64,000 nucleotides of DNA from Thiothrix eikelboomii (GTDB lineage Bacteria > Pseudomonadota > Gammaproteobacteria > Thiotrichales > Thiotrichaceae), in contig NZ_FUYB01000005.1 in NCBI RefSeq assembly GCF_900167255.1, forward strand, positions 124,001-188,000, in the 5' to 3' direction. This document shows, piece by piece, positions 46,274 through 53,320 of the stretch. The notes beneath the pieces are model-generated. The model was not told the DNA's origin and did not search any database. It saw nothing but the letters and a program-made list of their open reading frames with translations. Positions within the stretch are counted from its first letter, which is position 1; each line of letters begins with the position of its first letter. A program made the position numbers and the translations under genes.

Positions 46274-47095
46274 ATGTATTGTTTAGCTAACTCAAGTTTA
46301 CAAATTGAGATCCTCGACCCGATCACCGATCGAAATAAGTTCGGTGTCCGCTATTGTACCGGAGGCTATATTTATCAAGTTTCTGATCTTAAGCACGGCC
46401 ATTTGCTGTCAGGCCCTACTTATCCTGATAGCTTTAATTGGTTTGATGGGCAGGGAATACCGGATGCTTTCAATTGGATGCCATTACGCTCTCCACAAAA
46501 AAATGATAGTGAGGTACTGATAATTGGTGTGGGTCTTTGTGATCTATTGGCAAAACAAGTCACCCGGTTTTGTGATTGGCAGATTGAAGAGCAACCTTAC
46601 GAGCTTCGCTTCACGACCGAGCAAAGTTTTGACGCTTATGCTTTGCAGTTAATCCGTACTCTGACTTTAAATGGGCGCAGTTTGCGTTCGCATACGCAGC
46701 TCACTAATCGAGGTGCAGCTTTTATTCCGATTAGTTGGTTTCCGCATCCGTTTTATCCACAGCCACAACGAACCGCAGAGTTATGCCATTTCAATATTCC
46801 TTTTCAGTTACCAGCGGGGAATTTGGGTTATGAATTGGCAGCGAATAGCTTTATTCAGCGCAAAACTCAAGCACAGCAACAGGGTTTTTATTTGCCGTTG
46901 AATCATCAGGCACAACAGCCTTTAACGATTTTGCAGCGCCATGATCAATTAGGTTTGATTGGCGCTAATTGTTCCTATGTGCCGAGCTATTTTCCAATTT
47001 GGGGCAATCAGCATTGTTTTTCATGGGAGCCTTTTTTCCAAACCATCATCGCTCCTCAACACAGCTCGAGTTGGTGGCTGGATTATCATTTTTAA
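46274..47095 (+). CDS. Galactose mutarotase-like (aldose epimerase superfamily) protein
   Basis: Beta-sandwich protein of 273 residues that I place in the mutarotase-like superfamily from the pattern of paired strands: YCTGGYIYQVSDLKHGHLLSGP at the N-terminus, LQLIRTLTLNGRSLRSHTQLTNRG in the middle, SWFPHPFYP with a His, and a C-terminal SWEPFFQTIIAPQHSSSWWLDYHF (read in parts). No catalytic assignment is possible. It overlaps the AGE-family gene tail to tail by 4 bases. Its neighbours handle free sugars, so anomer conversion is plausible. Confidence 0.6.
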   Translation: MYCLANSSLQIEILDPITDRNKFGVRYCTGGYIYQVSDLKHGHLLSGPTYPDSFNWFDGQGIPDAFNWMPLRSPQKNDSEVLIIGVGLCDLLAKQVTRFCDWQIEEQPYELRFTTEQSFDAYALQLIRTLTLNGRSLRSHTQLTNRGAAFIPISWFPHPFYPQPQRTAELCHFNIPFQLPAGNLGYELAANSFIQRKTQAQQQGFYLPLNHQAQQPLTILQRHDQLGLIGANCSYVPSYFPIWGNQHCFSWEPFFQTIIAPQHSSSWWLDYHF

Positions 47096-48291
47096 ACGAA
47101 ACCCGAGCGTAGCACTTCATAACAAGCTCCCATCGTATGATAGTCAGTTTTGCCTGCGGGTGATTTGTGATCGTCATAACGTTGATTCTCTCGGCTGAGA
47201 ATACGAAACCAAGCGCCGTATTGATGATCAATCAGATGCTGCCAACTGTAAGTCCAAATGCGCTGATACCAATCCCGATAAGTTTGCTTGCCCGTCGCTT
47301 GCGCGAGTAAAGCTGCGGCTGCCAAGCTTTCTGCCTGCACCCAGAAGTATTTATCGCCATCGCAAATCGAGCCATCAGGGGCAAAGCCATAGCAAATACC
47401 GCCATAGTCATAATCCCATGCCCGCTCTAAAGCTTGGTTAAATAAGGCTTCTGCCCATTCTAAATGCCAAGGCGCAGGTTGATGACGATCGAGGATTAAG
47501 AGTAGTTTTGCCCACTCTGTTTGATGTCCCGGTTGAAAGCCCCAAGGTCGGAATAAATGTTTAGGGTCATCGAGGTTATATTGCCAGTCAATTTGCCAGT
47601 TAGCATCGTAATGCTCCCAGATTATGCCATTGGCTTGGCTAGCTAATTGATGGATCACTGCCTCCGCTAAACAGGCCGCACGCTCTAAAAAGCGCGACTC
47701 TTGGGTCGCTTCATAAGCCCAGAGCATCGCTTCACAGGCATGCATATTGGCATTCTGCCCACGATAAGGAGCAAGCAGGCTGAAGTCTGCATTGGCCTCG
47801 TCGCGGTATAAGCGGTGAGCTTCATCCCAATAGTAGCGCTCAAGCAGTTGCCAAGCTTGCTCAAGGCTCTTGCGGCCTTCCTCGACACCCGCTAAGAGCG
47901 CAGTAGACCCTGCCACTATTACAAAAGCTAGGCCATAACAGTGATTGGTCGCATCGGTCACTTTGCCAGTCTCTAATAGCCAAGCATAGCCTCCGGTTTC
48001 AGCTTGGCGGTGGACATTTTCCAGATAAGCTAAACCATGCCGAATCCAATCCCTGTAATTCAAATCAGGGAAATAGCGGGTTGCCATTGCATAATTAAAC
48101 ACAAAACGTGTGCTGCTGACCAAATGCCGAGTGCTGGCGTTATAAATACTGCCATCATCCCGAAAGAAATGCTTAAAGCCCCCAGTTGGATCAAAAACCT
48201 TAGGCTGATAAAAGTCTAAAGTTGTACGGATATGCTGCTCTAAAAACTCTCGACTAGCGAATTGAGCGGAGGTTGGAGTTAGATTCATCAT
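47092..48291 (-). CDS. AGE-family sugar epimerase/isomerase
   Basis: N-acylglucosamine 2-epimerase superfamily, an alpha-6/alpha-6 barrel. Family marks: STRFVFNYAMATRYFP, NANMHACEAMLWAYEAT, FRPWGFQPGHQTEWAKLLLILD (catalytic His) and KTDYHTMGACYEVL (second His). The set is closer to mannose isomerase/YihS-type members than to GlcNAc epimerases. The frame is open to 48360, but ATG 48291 is preferred since it follows the stop of the upstream gene directly (ATGATGA overlap) and gives 399 residues. Co-transcribed with the anhydrofructose reductase; possible substrates are mannose, glucose or their derivatives. Confidence 0.82.
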   Translation of the reverse strand: MMNLTPTSAQFASREFLEQHIRTTLDFYQPKVFDPTGGFKHFFRDDGSIYNASTRHLVSSTRFVFNYAMATRYFPDLNYRDWIRHGLAYLENVHRQAETGGYAWLLETGKVTDATNHCYGLAFVIVAGSTALLAGVEEGRKSLEQAWQLLERYYWDEAHRLYRDEANADFSLLAPYRGQNANMHACEAMLWAYEATQESRFLERAACLAEAVIHQLASQANGIIWEHYDANWQIDWQYNLDDPKHLFRPWGFQPGHQTEWAKLLLILDRHQPAPWHLEWAEALFNQALERAWDYDYGGICYGFAPDGSICDGDKYFWVQAESLAAAALLAQATGKQTYRDWYQRIWTYSWQHLIDHQYGAWFRILSRENQRYDDHKSPAGKTDYHTMGACYEVLRSGFV

Positions 48292-49289
48292 ACTGAAATC
48301 GCCACTTTCTGCCCCGTGTGAGCTGATTCTAGGCAGGCCAACGCACTTGCTAAAGACCATAAGCCGTCTTCGCCGCTGGCCGCAGGTTTGCCCGTGCCTT
48401 GGATGGCTGCGATAAAGCGCGCTACCCCTAGGCTATATACCTCATTGGCGGCGAGTTCTAAGCGTTGTTCGCTGTTGGCGGTACGCAGCAAAACTTCGGG
48501 TTGTGCAGCTGGATGCATCACATTTTTTGCAATTAATGAACCGTCTGTTCCATGCACCTCAAAGCCATTGCCTGCATAAGGCACGGTGAAGGCGGTATGG
48601 ACTTGCGCAATCACGCCATTATCAAAACGAAACACGGCCATCGAACCGTCTTCAACACTACCCGCACTCATCCCAAACTGCTGGGATAAGCTAATCACTT
48701 CTGTCGGTTCGGCTTGGAGTACAAAGCGGAGGGTATCGACATCATGCACGACAATATCTAACACCACTCCGCCGCCAGCTTCAGGTTTATCTAAACGCCA
48801 ACCTTGTAAGGATTCCCGCAAATAAACAGCATGAAACACCCGAGCGGCAATGGGTTTACCGATTGCTCCGTTGGCAATCAAGTCACGCATGGCCTGATGG
48901 GCATGGGCATTGCGCAGATGATGATTAGTGGCCAAAACTACCCCCGCTTCCCGACAGGCGTCAAGCATTGTTTGCGCTTCTAGCTGCGACATGGCCAGTG
49001 GTTTTTCGCAGAGCACATGCTTGCCTGCTTGAGCAGCTGCGAGAGTTTGTGCATGGTGTAATTCATTCGTGGTGCTGATATAGACCGCATGCACTGCTGG
49101 GTTAGCGAGTAAATCTTCCAGTGAGCTAGCTGCATGGGGAATCTGCGTTTCAGCGGCATAGGCACGCCCTCGTTCAAGATTACTGCTGTAAACGGAGACG
49201 ACCTCACAATCGGGGGTATTACGAATCGCAGCCAGCATTTTGTGTTTGGCAATGTCACTAGCGCCAATAAAGCCGAAGCCAATTGTCAT
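48288..49289 (-). CDS. afr: 1,5-anhydro-D-fructose reductase (Gfo/Idh/MocA family)
   Basis: NADPH-dependent oxidoreductase of 333 residues. The N-terminal Rossmann fold begins FGFIGASDIAKHKMLAAI. The segments AVYISTTNELHHAQTLAAA, GKHVLCEKPLAMS (catalytic Lys), ATNHHLRNAHAHQAMRDLI, IAARVFHAVYLRESLQGWRLD and PEAGGGVVLDIVVHDVDTLRFVL agree closely with the characterised Sinorhizobium (Ensifer) 1,5-anhydrofructose reductase, which has the same length. That enzyme reduces 1,5-anhydrofructose to 1,5-anhydromannitol. The assignment is from recalled sequence, not a search. First gene of a two-gene operon with the AGE-family isomerase. Confidence 0.8.
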   Translation of the reverse strand: MTIGFGFIGASDIAKHKMLAAIRNTPDCEVVSVYSSNLERGRAYAAETQIPHAASSLEDLLANPAVHAVYISTTNELHHAQTLAAAQAGKHVLCEKPLAMSQLEAQTMLDACREAGVVLATNHHLRNAHAHQAMRDLIANGAIGKPIAARVFHAVYLRESLQGWRLDKPEAGGGVVLDIVVHDVDTLRFVLQAEPTEVISLSQQFGMSAGSVEDGSMAVFRFDNGVIAQVHTAFTVPYAGNGFEVHGTDGSLIAKNVMHPAAQPEVLLRTANSEQRLELAANEVYSLGVARFIAAIQGTGKPAASGEDGLWSLASALACLESAHTGQKVAISV

Positions 49290-49323
49290 AACGAGATCCT
49301 TACTGTGGTGATAGGCAGGGCAG

Positions 49324-49572
49324 TTAAAACGCTTTGAACGTGAGGGTCGTTAATGAGCGCTCAATATGCTCAATATTCAAAATATGATCATTGATATACT
49401 TACCAATATCGTCTTCTTCAGGGATGTAGATTTTCATCAATAAATCCCATTCACCACTGGTGGAGTATAATTCTGAGACAATCTCACGCTCAAAAATTTC
49501 ATCCGCAACCAGATAAGCTTTGCCGGGTTTGCAACGGACTTGAACGAAAACGCAGGTGGTTAAAGCAGTCAT
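49324..49572 (-). CDS. Stand-alone Lrp/AsnC ligand-binding (RAM) domain protein
   Basis: An 82-residue protein equivalent to only the C-terminal alpha/beta sandwich of Lrp/AsnC regulators (CVFVQVRCKPGKAYLVADEI, TSGEWDLLMKIYIPEEDDIGKYI, read in parts). It has no helix-turn-helix, so it does not bind DNA alone. It may sense an amino acid or other small molecule as an oligomer, or modulate a full-length Lrp protein. ATG 49572 is preferred over ATG 49614 because it begins MTALTTCVFVQV at the domain start. Located upstream of afr, same strand. Confidence 0.83.
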   Translation of the reverse strand: MTALTTCVFVQVRCKPGKAYLVADEIFEREIVSELYSTSGEWDLLMKIYIPEEDDIGKYINDHILNIEHIERSLTTLTFKAF

Positions 49573-49710
49573 ACAACAACTCTCTTGGCTAAATGAAGCC
49601 TTTAACTGTAGCAAGAATAGCGCTATTCGGAAATCTTCGATCTAATTTCAGGGTACTTAACATTATTTTTTCATCAGTACAATGCAGCCTCGCTGAGCGC
49701 ATAACCTTTA

Positions 49711-50061
49711 TTAAGCTGCTCTTGAATAGGTTTGATTGTTTTCAGGCGATGAAGCACTTAAGAGGGGTGGAATAGTTCCTATGATGATATGTTCTTTAGG
49801 TACACCTAATGATAGTAAACTATCTTCTAATAATTCTTCGGTATCGTTCCACTGAATCACTATCTTGTCATTGATGATGTCTATATGAATAGCGCATTCA
49901 TGAATGCGTTTATGTCCATTCCAGCCAAGCCACAGAACTAAATAGTGTCCACGCTCATCATCAAATACTAACTATGTGGTTAGCTGCGCTGTTTGTAATA
50001 ACGCATACTCATTGAGTATTTGTTTAATACAACGTTGATAAAATACTATTGAGGTTTCCAT
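49711..50061 (-). pseudogene. xisI: XisI-like protein, degraded
   Basis: Reading from ATG 50061 gives METSIVFYQRCIKQILNEYA, then an in-frame TAG at 49972-49974, then VFDDERGHYLVLWLGWNG and HECAIHIDIINDKIVIQWND, and later SLGVPKEHIIIG: the order of blocks is that of XisI. The part past residue ~100 no longer fits the family, so the end may also be frameshifted. It overlaps the xisH stop by 16 bases, the usual xisH-xisI arrangement. XisI acts with XisH in excision of the fdxN element in cyanobacteria, but most homologues have no known role. Confidence 0.75.
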
Positions 50062-50462
50062 TGAAGCTGCTCCTCTTCCGTTAGAGAATAAACAACCACA
50101 TTGACTTTTAGCCCTTCTATTGCTACCCGCCCCACCTCTCGGCTGAGAATGTTATCGAGTGCATGACGGGGTACAGCCAAGTAGAGTTGACGTTCAGGAT
50201 CTTGCTGACGAAGGAAAAGCTGGTACAGTGCATATTGTCCAATCGCTTCTTCTAAATCAACAACTTGAGATGATCTCAGAAAACTCTTGACTTCAACTGC
50301 AATGCGTTCATAGCCGCGCTCAGCAGCCAATAACCGCTCTGCTCCTAAGTCGGTGGCTAGTTTAGGATCGGTTTAAAAAAAATACGGATCATGAGTAATC
50401 GTCCAACCTTCCTTGATAAGGGCTAGCTTGACAATATCATGCTATTTATCCCGTTTTGACAT
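50046..50462 (-). pseudogene. xisH: XisH-like protein, degraded
   Basis: From ATG 50462 the frame reads MSKRDK, TAG (50442-50444), HDIVKLALIKEGWTITHDPYFF, TAA (50373-50375), TDPKLATDLGAERLLAAERG and then an intact C-terminal part (IAVEVKSFLRSSQVVDLEEAIGQYALYQLFL, read in parts). The pattern of a PD-(D/E)xK-like core with EVKSF is XisH. Everything stays in one frame, so point mutations or short changes created the stops. The surviving C-terminal open frame of 94 codons could be translated from TTG 50330, but would lack the first part of the fold. It is the first half of an xisHI pair. Confidence 0.8.
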
Positions 50463-50579
50463 TCAATCCTCTATATTTGTATGAGTCTCAGTCTAAGTAT
50501 ATCAACAATGTCTTGAACGGTATTGGCTTATCACAAGTCATCATAAGTTTGGGCTTAAAGTGCTGATTAAAAGTCCTAT

Positions 50580-51731
50580 TCATTGCACCCGCATGAATTG
50601 CTCAGAGCTAAGATCACGCAAAGACGCACACCCCATTAAAATCATATCGCGTTCAATTTCATCACGGAATAAAGTTAAAGCACGCTCTACACCGATTTGC
50701 CCCCCAGCGGCGAGTGGGAATAAATAGCTGCGGCCAATTGAACAAGCTTTGGCTCCTGCAGCGAGGGCTTTGAGTACATGCGAACCACGGCGAATACCGC
50801 CATCCAGAATAATTTCGAGCCGATCACCAACCGCATCAGCAATGCGCGGTAGCATGTCAAAAGGTGCTGCACAGCCATCTAATTGCCGTCCGCCGTGATT
50901 GGAAATCATAATCGCCGAAGCACCAATATCCGCCGCACGCTTAGCATCTTCCACCGACATAATACCTTTAATCGCGAAAGGTTGGTTCCATTGCGCAATA
51001 ATCGCTTCGGCATCTTTCCATACCACTGTGCGGTCGAATTGGCTGTTCACATAATTCATCACAGATACCAAACTATCAGTGCCTGTGCTAATGCGATCAG
51101 CCACATTGGCCAGCTGAAATTTTTCACTGCGCAAATAGTGATAAGCCCAACGCGGATGCAAAGCAAAGCTGAGCATACTTTGCAGGGTAAGATGAGGTGG
51201 CATCACCAAACCAGTACGCCGATCCCGCTCACGATTGCCAGCCACCAGCGTATCAACGGTTAAGCATAAGGCATCAAATTGCGCTAGTTGACAGCGCTCG
51301 ACCAATTCATGGGTTAGACCACGATCCTTATGAATATAAATCTGGAACATTTTCGGCTGATCGCTGACTTTGCCGATATTCTCAATGCTGACCGTCGAGA
51401 GGGTTGATAGGCTATACAGGGTACCTGCTTGAGCGGCTGCCCGTGCCACAGCATATTCACCCTCAGGATGAAATAAGCGTGTCATGCCGGTGGGTGCGCA
51501 AAACAGCGGCATAGCGAGCTTGCGCCCGAATAACGTGGTGCTTAAATCTAAATGAGACAAATCCGCTAAGGCATTGGGAATCAGGGCAACTGAGTTAAAA
51601 GCCTCGGTATTACGCTTAGCTGTCCATTCATCATCGGCTGCGCCATCAATATAATGAAACAGAGGAGCAGGTAACCGACGTTTAGCTAAGCGGCGAAAAT
51701 CTTGAAAATTATAGCAATCTTGCATGCTCAT
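50580..51731 (-). CDS. lldD: FMN-dependent L-lactate dehydrogenase / alpha-hydroxy-acid oxidase family
   Basis: A 383-residue flavoprotein. The N-terminal FHYIDGAADDEWTAKRN, the FMN-binding PTGMTRLFHPEGE, and the active-site MISNHGGRQLDG (catalytic His, substrate Arg) near residues 276-287 are all present, as is LDGGIRRGSHVLKALAAGA. Family members oxidise L-lactate, glycolate or mandelate and pass electrons to quinone or oxygen. The LldD-like spacing and full length favour L-lactate. A GGGAG site seven bases before ATG 51731 supports the start. Monocistronic. Confidence 0.88.
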   Translation of the reverse strand: MSMQDCYNFQDFRRLAKRRLPAPLFHYIDGAADDEWTAKRNTEAFNSVALIPNALADLSHLDLSTTLFGRKLAMPLFCAPTGMTRLFHPEGEYAVARAAAQAGTLYSLSTLSTVSIENIGKVSDQPKMFQIYIHKDRGLTHELVERCQLAQFDALCLTVDTLVAGNRERDRRTGLVMPPHLTLQSMLSFALHPRWAYHYLRSEKFQLANVADRISTGTDSLVSVMNYVNSQFDRTVVWKDAEAIIAQWNQPFAIKGIMSVEDAKRAADIGASAIMISNHGGRQLDGCAAPFDMLPRIADAVGDRLEIILDGGIRRGSHVLKALAAGAKACSIGRSYLFPLAAGGQIGVERALTLFRDEIERDMILMGCASLRDLSSEQFMRVQ

Positions 51732-51785
51732 CTTGATACTCCCAAACTAGCCTTCAGTGTAATGAAAGCGGGAGTCTTGAACTAG

Positions 51786-51812
51786 CTAACGGAAGTCAAG
51801 AACCTCCGTTAG
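51786..51812 (-). terminator. Hairpin between small secreted protein and lldD
   Basis: Arms CTAACGGA (51786-51793) and TCCGTTAG (51805-51812) pair perfectly around an 11-base loop. It lies downstream of the small-protein gene and 55 bases before the lldD start. No T-run, so either a weak terminator or an attenuator. Confidence 0.45.
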
Positions 51813-51842
51813 TAGAGAATAACTTGCCTATAAACTGGCGCG

Positions 51843-52118
51843 TTATTTCTTTTTAGGCATAGCCTTTTTCTGCATCGCACATTGCTTGCAGTCAGTGATG
51901 ACCTTAACCACAGGCGCTGGAGCTGGTGCTGGTTTAGCAGGTTCGGTTTTAGCACCACACTCACTGTAAGGGGTTTCATTAGCAGCCATAACACAGCCAT
52001 AAGTTCCGTACAAAGGACCGCCGTTAGCGCCTACATAGAAAGTTCCTTCAGCAAAAGCACTAGAAGAGAACGCGAGTACCGACACAGATAAAGCCAAAAC
52101 CATTTGACGGATTTTCAT
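51843..52118 (-). CDS. Small secreted protein with Ala-Pro linker
   Basis: Ninety-one residues with a clear signal peptide (MKIRQMVLALSVSVLAFSSSAFA, cleaved before EGTFYVGANGG). The mature part has two Cys in its first half (YGCVMA, SECGAK), a linker rich in Pro and Ala, a CKQC motif and a Lys-rich tail. I do not recognise a family. It has an AAGGAAG ribosome site, so the start is likely right. Its role is unknown; an envelope or metal-binding function is only a guess. Confidence 0.7.
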   Translation of the reverse strand: MKIRQMVLALSVSVLAFSSSAFAEGTFYVGANGGPLYGTYGCVMAANETPYSECGAKTEPAKPAPAPAPVVKVITDCKQCAMQKKAMPKKK

Positions 52119-52499
52119 AGAATGCTTCCTTTGTTAACAGATTAATTGAGGGGTATGCACTGCTCTGCGAGCAAGAAGTAAGAGTCTCTCTATTCCGCAA
52201 ATATTAACAGAAAGATCTTAGCTAGCTATAGTGTCTGTCCGGTTTTTTGTCAAGAACCCTGCCGATCGAGCGTCACTAAGCGACTATCAGGCGCTTATGC
52301 TTATATTATAATCACGGGAGCTGCGAGTTGGGTTAAGGTACCACGACCTCACGATCTTTCTACGATTACACCTCTAATTCAGGAGGTTTTCTAGCGTGTG
52401 GAGTAAACTTTGCTATAAGGTATAAGAAGATGCACCTCTTCATTGTTTATGTCTGATTGACTACTTTATTTTACTCATTTACTGACAGGGAGATTAGCG
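52119..52499. other. 381-base gap upstream of the YqjD-like operon
   Basis: It holds no gene longer than a few codons. A TATAAT box stands at 52307-52312, and a small stem with a T-run lies at 52370-52390. The first part (to about 52200) should hold the promoter of the small secreted protein on the minus strand. Confidence 0.5.
52318..52391 (+). ncRNA. Candidate small RNA or leader transcript
   Basis: A consensus -10 box TATAAT (52307-52312) is followed about 60 bases on by stem arms ACCTC (52370-52374) and GAGGT (52383-52387) with a TTTT tail. The span between would be a short RNA or an attenuated leader of the following operon. The -35 region is poor and the stem short, so this is weak. 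Confidence 0.25.
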
Positions 52500-52814
52500 A
52501 TGGCCAAGCCGCAAGAGTCCGAATTTGATGTACAGGCTGAGTTTGAAAAAATGAAATCACAGCTGGCTATGTTGTTAGAATCATTGCAAGAAAAGGGTGA
52601 AGCGCAAGCCGTTACTTTGAATAAAAAATTGACGAATGAACTAGAGGATTATAAAGAGGCTGCTTTGAAAAAGGCTCAACAAGTACAAGCGGTCGGCAGT
52701 GAAGGTGTTGAGCAAGTGACCCACTATATTAAAGCGAATCCTTTAGCTAGTTTGGGCATCGCGTTTAGCCTAGGGTTTGTGTTATCACGGTTACTCAGTG
52801 GCAAAAACAGCTAA
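52500..52814 (+). CDS. YqjD/ElaB-like (DUF883) membrane-anchored protein
   Basis: A 104-residue protein with an amphipathic coiled-coil N-terminal region (QAEFEKMKSQLAMLLESLQEKGE, read in parts) and one C-terminal helix (NPLASLGIAFSLGFVLSRLLSG), the layout of ElaB/YqjD proteins that tether to the inner membrane and can bind stationary-phase ribosomes in E. coli. First gene of a three-gene operon like yqjDEK. A CAGGGAG site precedes the ATG. Confidence 0.8.
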   Translation: MAKPQESEFDVQAEFEKMKSQLAMLLESLQEKGEAQAVTLNKKLTNELEDYKEAALKKAQQVQAVGSEGVEQVTHYIKANPLASLGIAFSLGFVLSRLLSGKNS

Positions 52815-52835
52815 CTAACCTTAGGTAAGCAGCGT

Positions 52836-53117
52836 ATGAAGGCAATAACAGAGGTGGTCATTAGTTTATTCGATTTGGTGGAGGCAGAAGGACGTCTATT
52901 AAGACAAAAGACTCTGAAAACAATTGCTATCTCTTTATTGATGACCGTAGCTGCTGTTTTATTCCTAACTAGCCTCGTGTTATTAATGGCCGCTTTGTAT
53001 AATTTCTTGATTCAATATTGGAGCTTGCCAACGGTCTTATTAGTCACTGCGAGTGCAGGTTTAGTGCTAACAGGAGGCGTGACATGGTACGTTCGACACC
53101 TAAGCCAACGTCTGTAG
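52836..53117 (+). CDS. YqjE-like membrane protein (holin-like superfamily)
   Basis: A 93-residue protein with two membrane helices (about residues 27-55 and 62-85) after a short amphipathic start (VVISLFDLVEAEGRLLRQKT). This layout and its place after a YqjD-like gene match YqjE/phage-holin-family proteins. Biological role not known. Its end overlaps the start of the next gene by 34 bases. Confidence 0.78.
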   Translation: MKAITEVVISLFDLVEAEGRLLRQKTLKTIAISLLMTVAAVLFLTSLVLLMAALYNFLIQYWSLPTVLLVTASAGLVLTGGVTWYVRHLSQRL

Positions 53118-53320
53118 AAGAAGCTAAAGCTCGTTTGCGAGCTAATGTCGCTAGCGTGGATTATTTAGAGCCATTGCGCCGCCGTCCTTTACCCATCGTT
53201 GCTTTAGGCTTAGTGGGTGGTTTCCTCGCTTTTCGTGTACTGAGGAAGGGCAAGGTCAATACCAATACAGCGACTGGCCTCTTTGAGTTGGGGATGGCAG
53301 TTGCACGTAAATTGCTCTAG
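53084..53320 (+). CDS. Small membrane-anchored protein, YqjK-like position
   Basis: Seventy-eight residues: a charged N-terminal part (SVEEAKARLRANVASVDYLEP) and one hydrophobic stretch (LPIVALGLVGGFLAFRVL). ATG 53084 is chosen over 53018 because a perfect AGGAGG site lies at 53072-53077. It overlaps the YqjE-like gene by 34 bases, so translation is probably coupled. Its stop overlaps that of ubiB by 4 bases, tail to tail. Function unknown. Confidence 0.72.
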   Translation: MVRSTPKPTSVEEAKARLRANVASVDYLEPLRRRPLPIVALGLVGGFLAFRVLRKGKVNTNTATGLFELGMAVARKLL

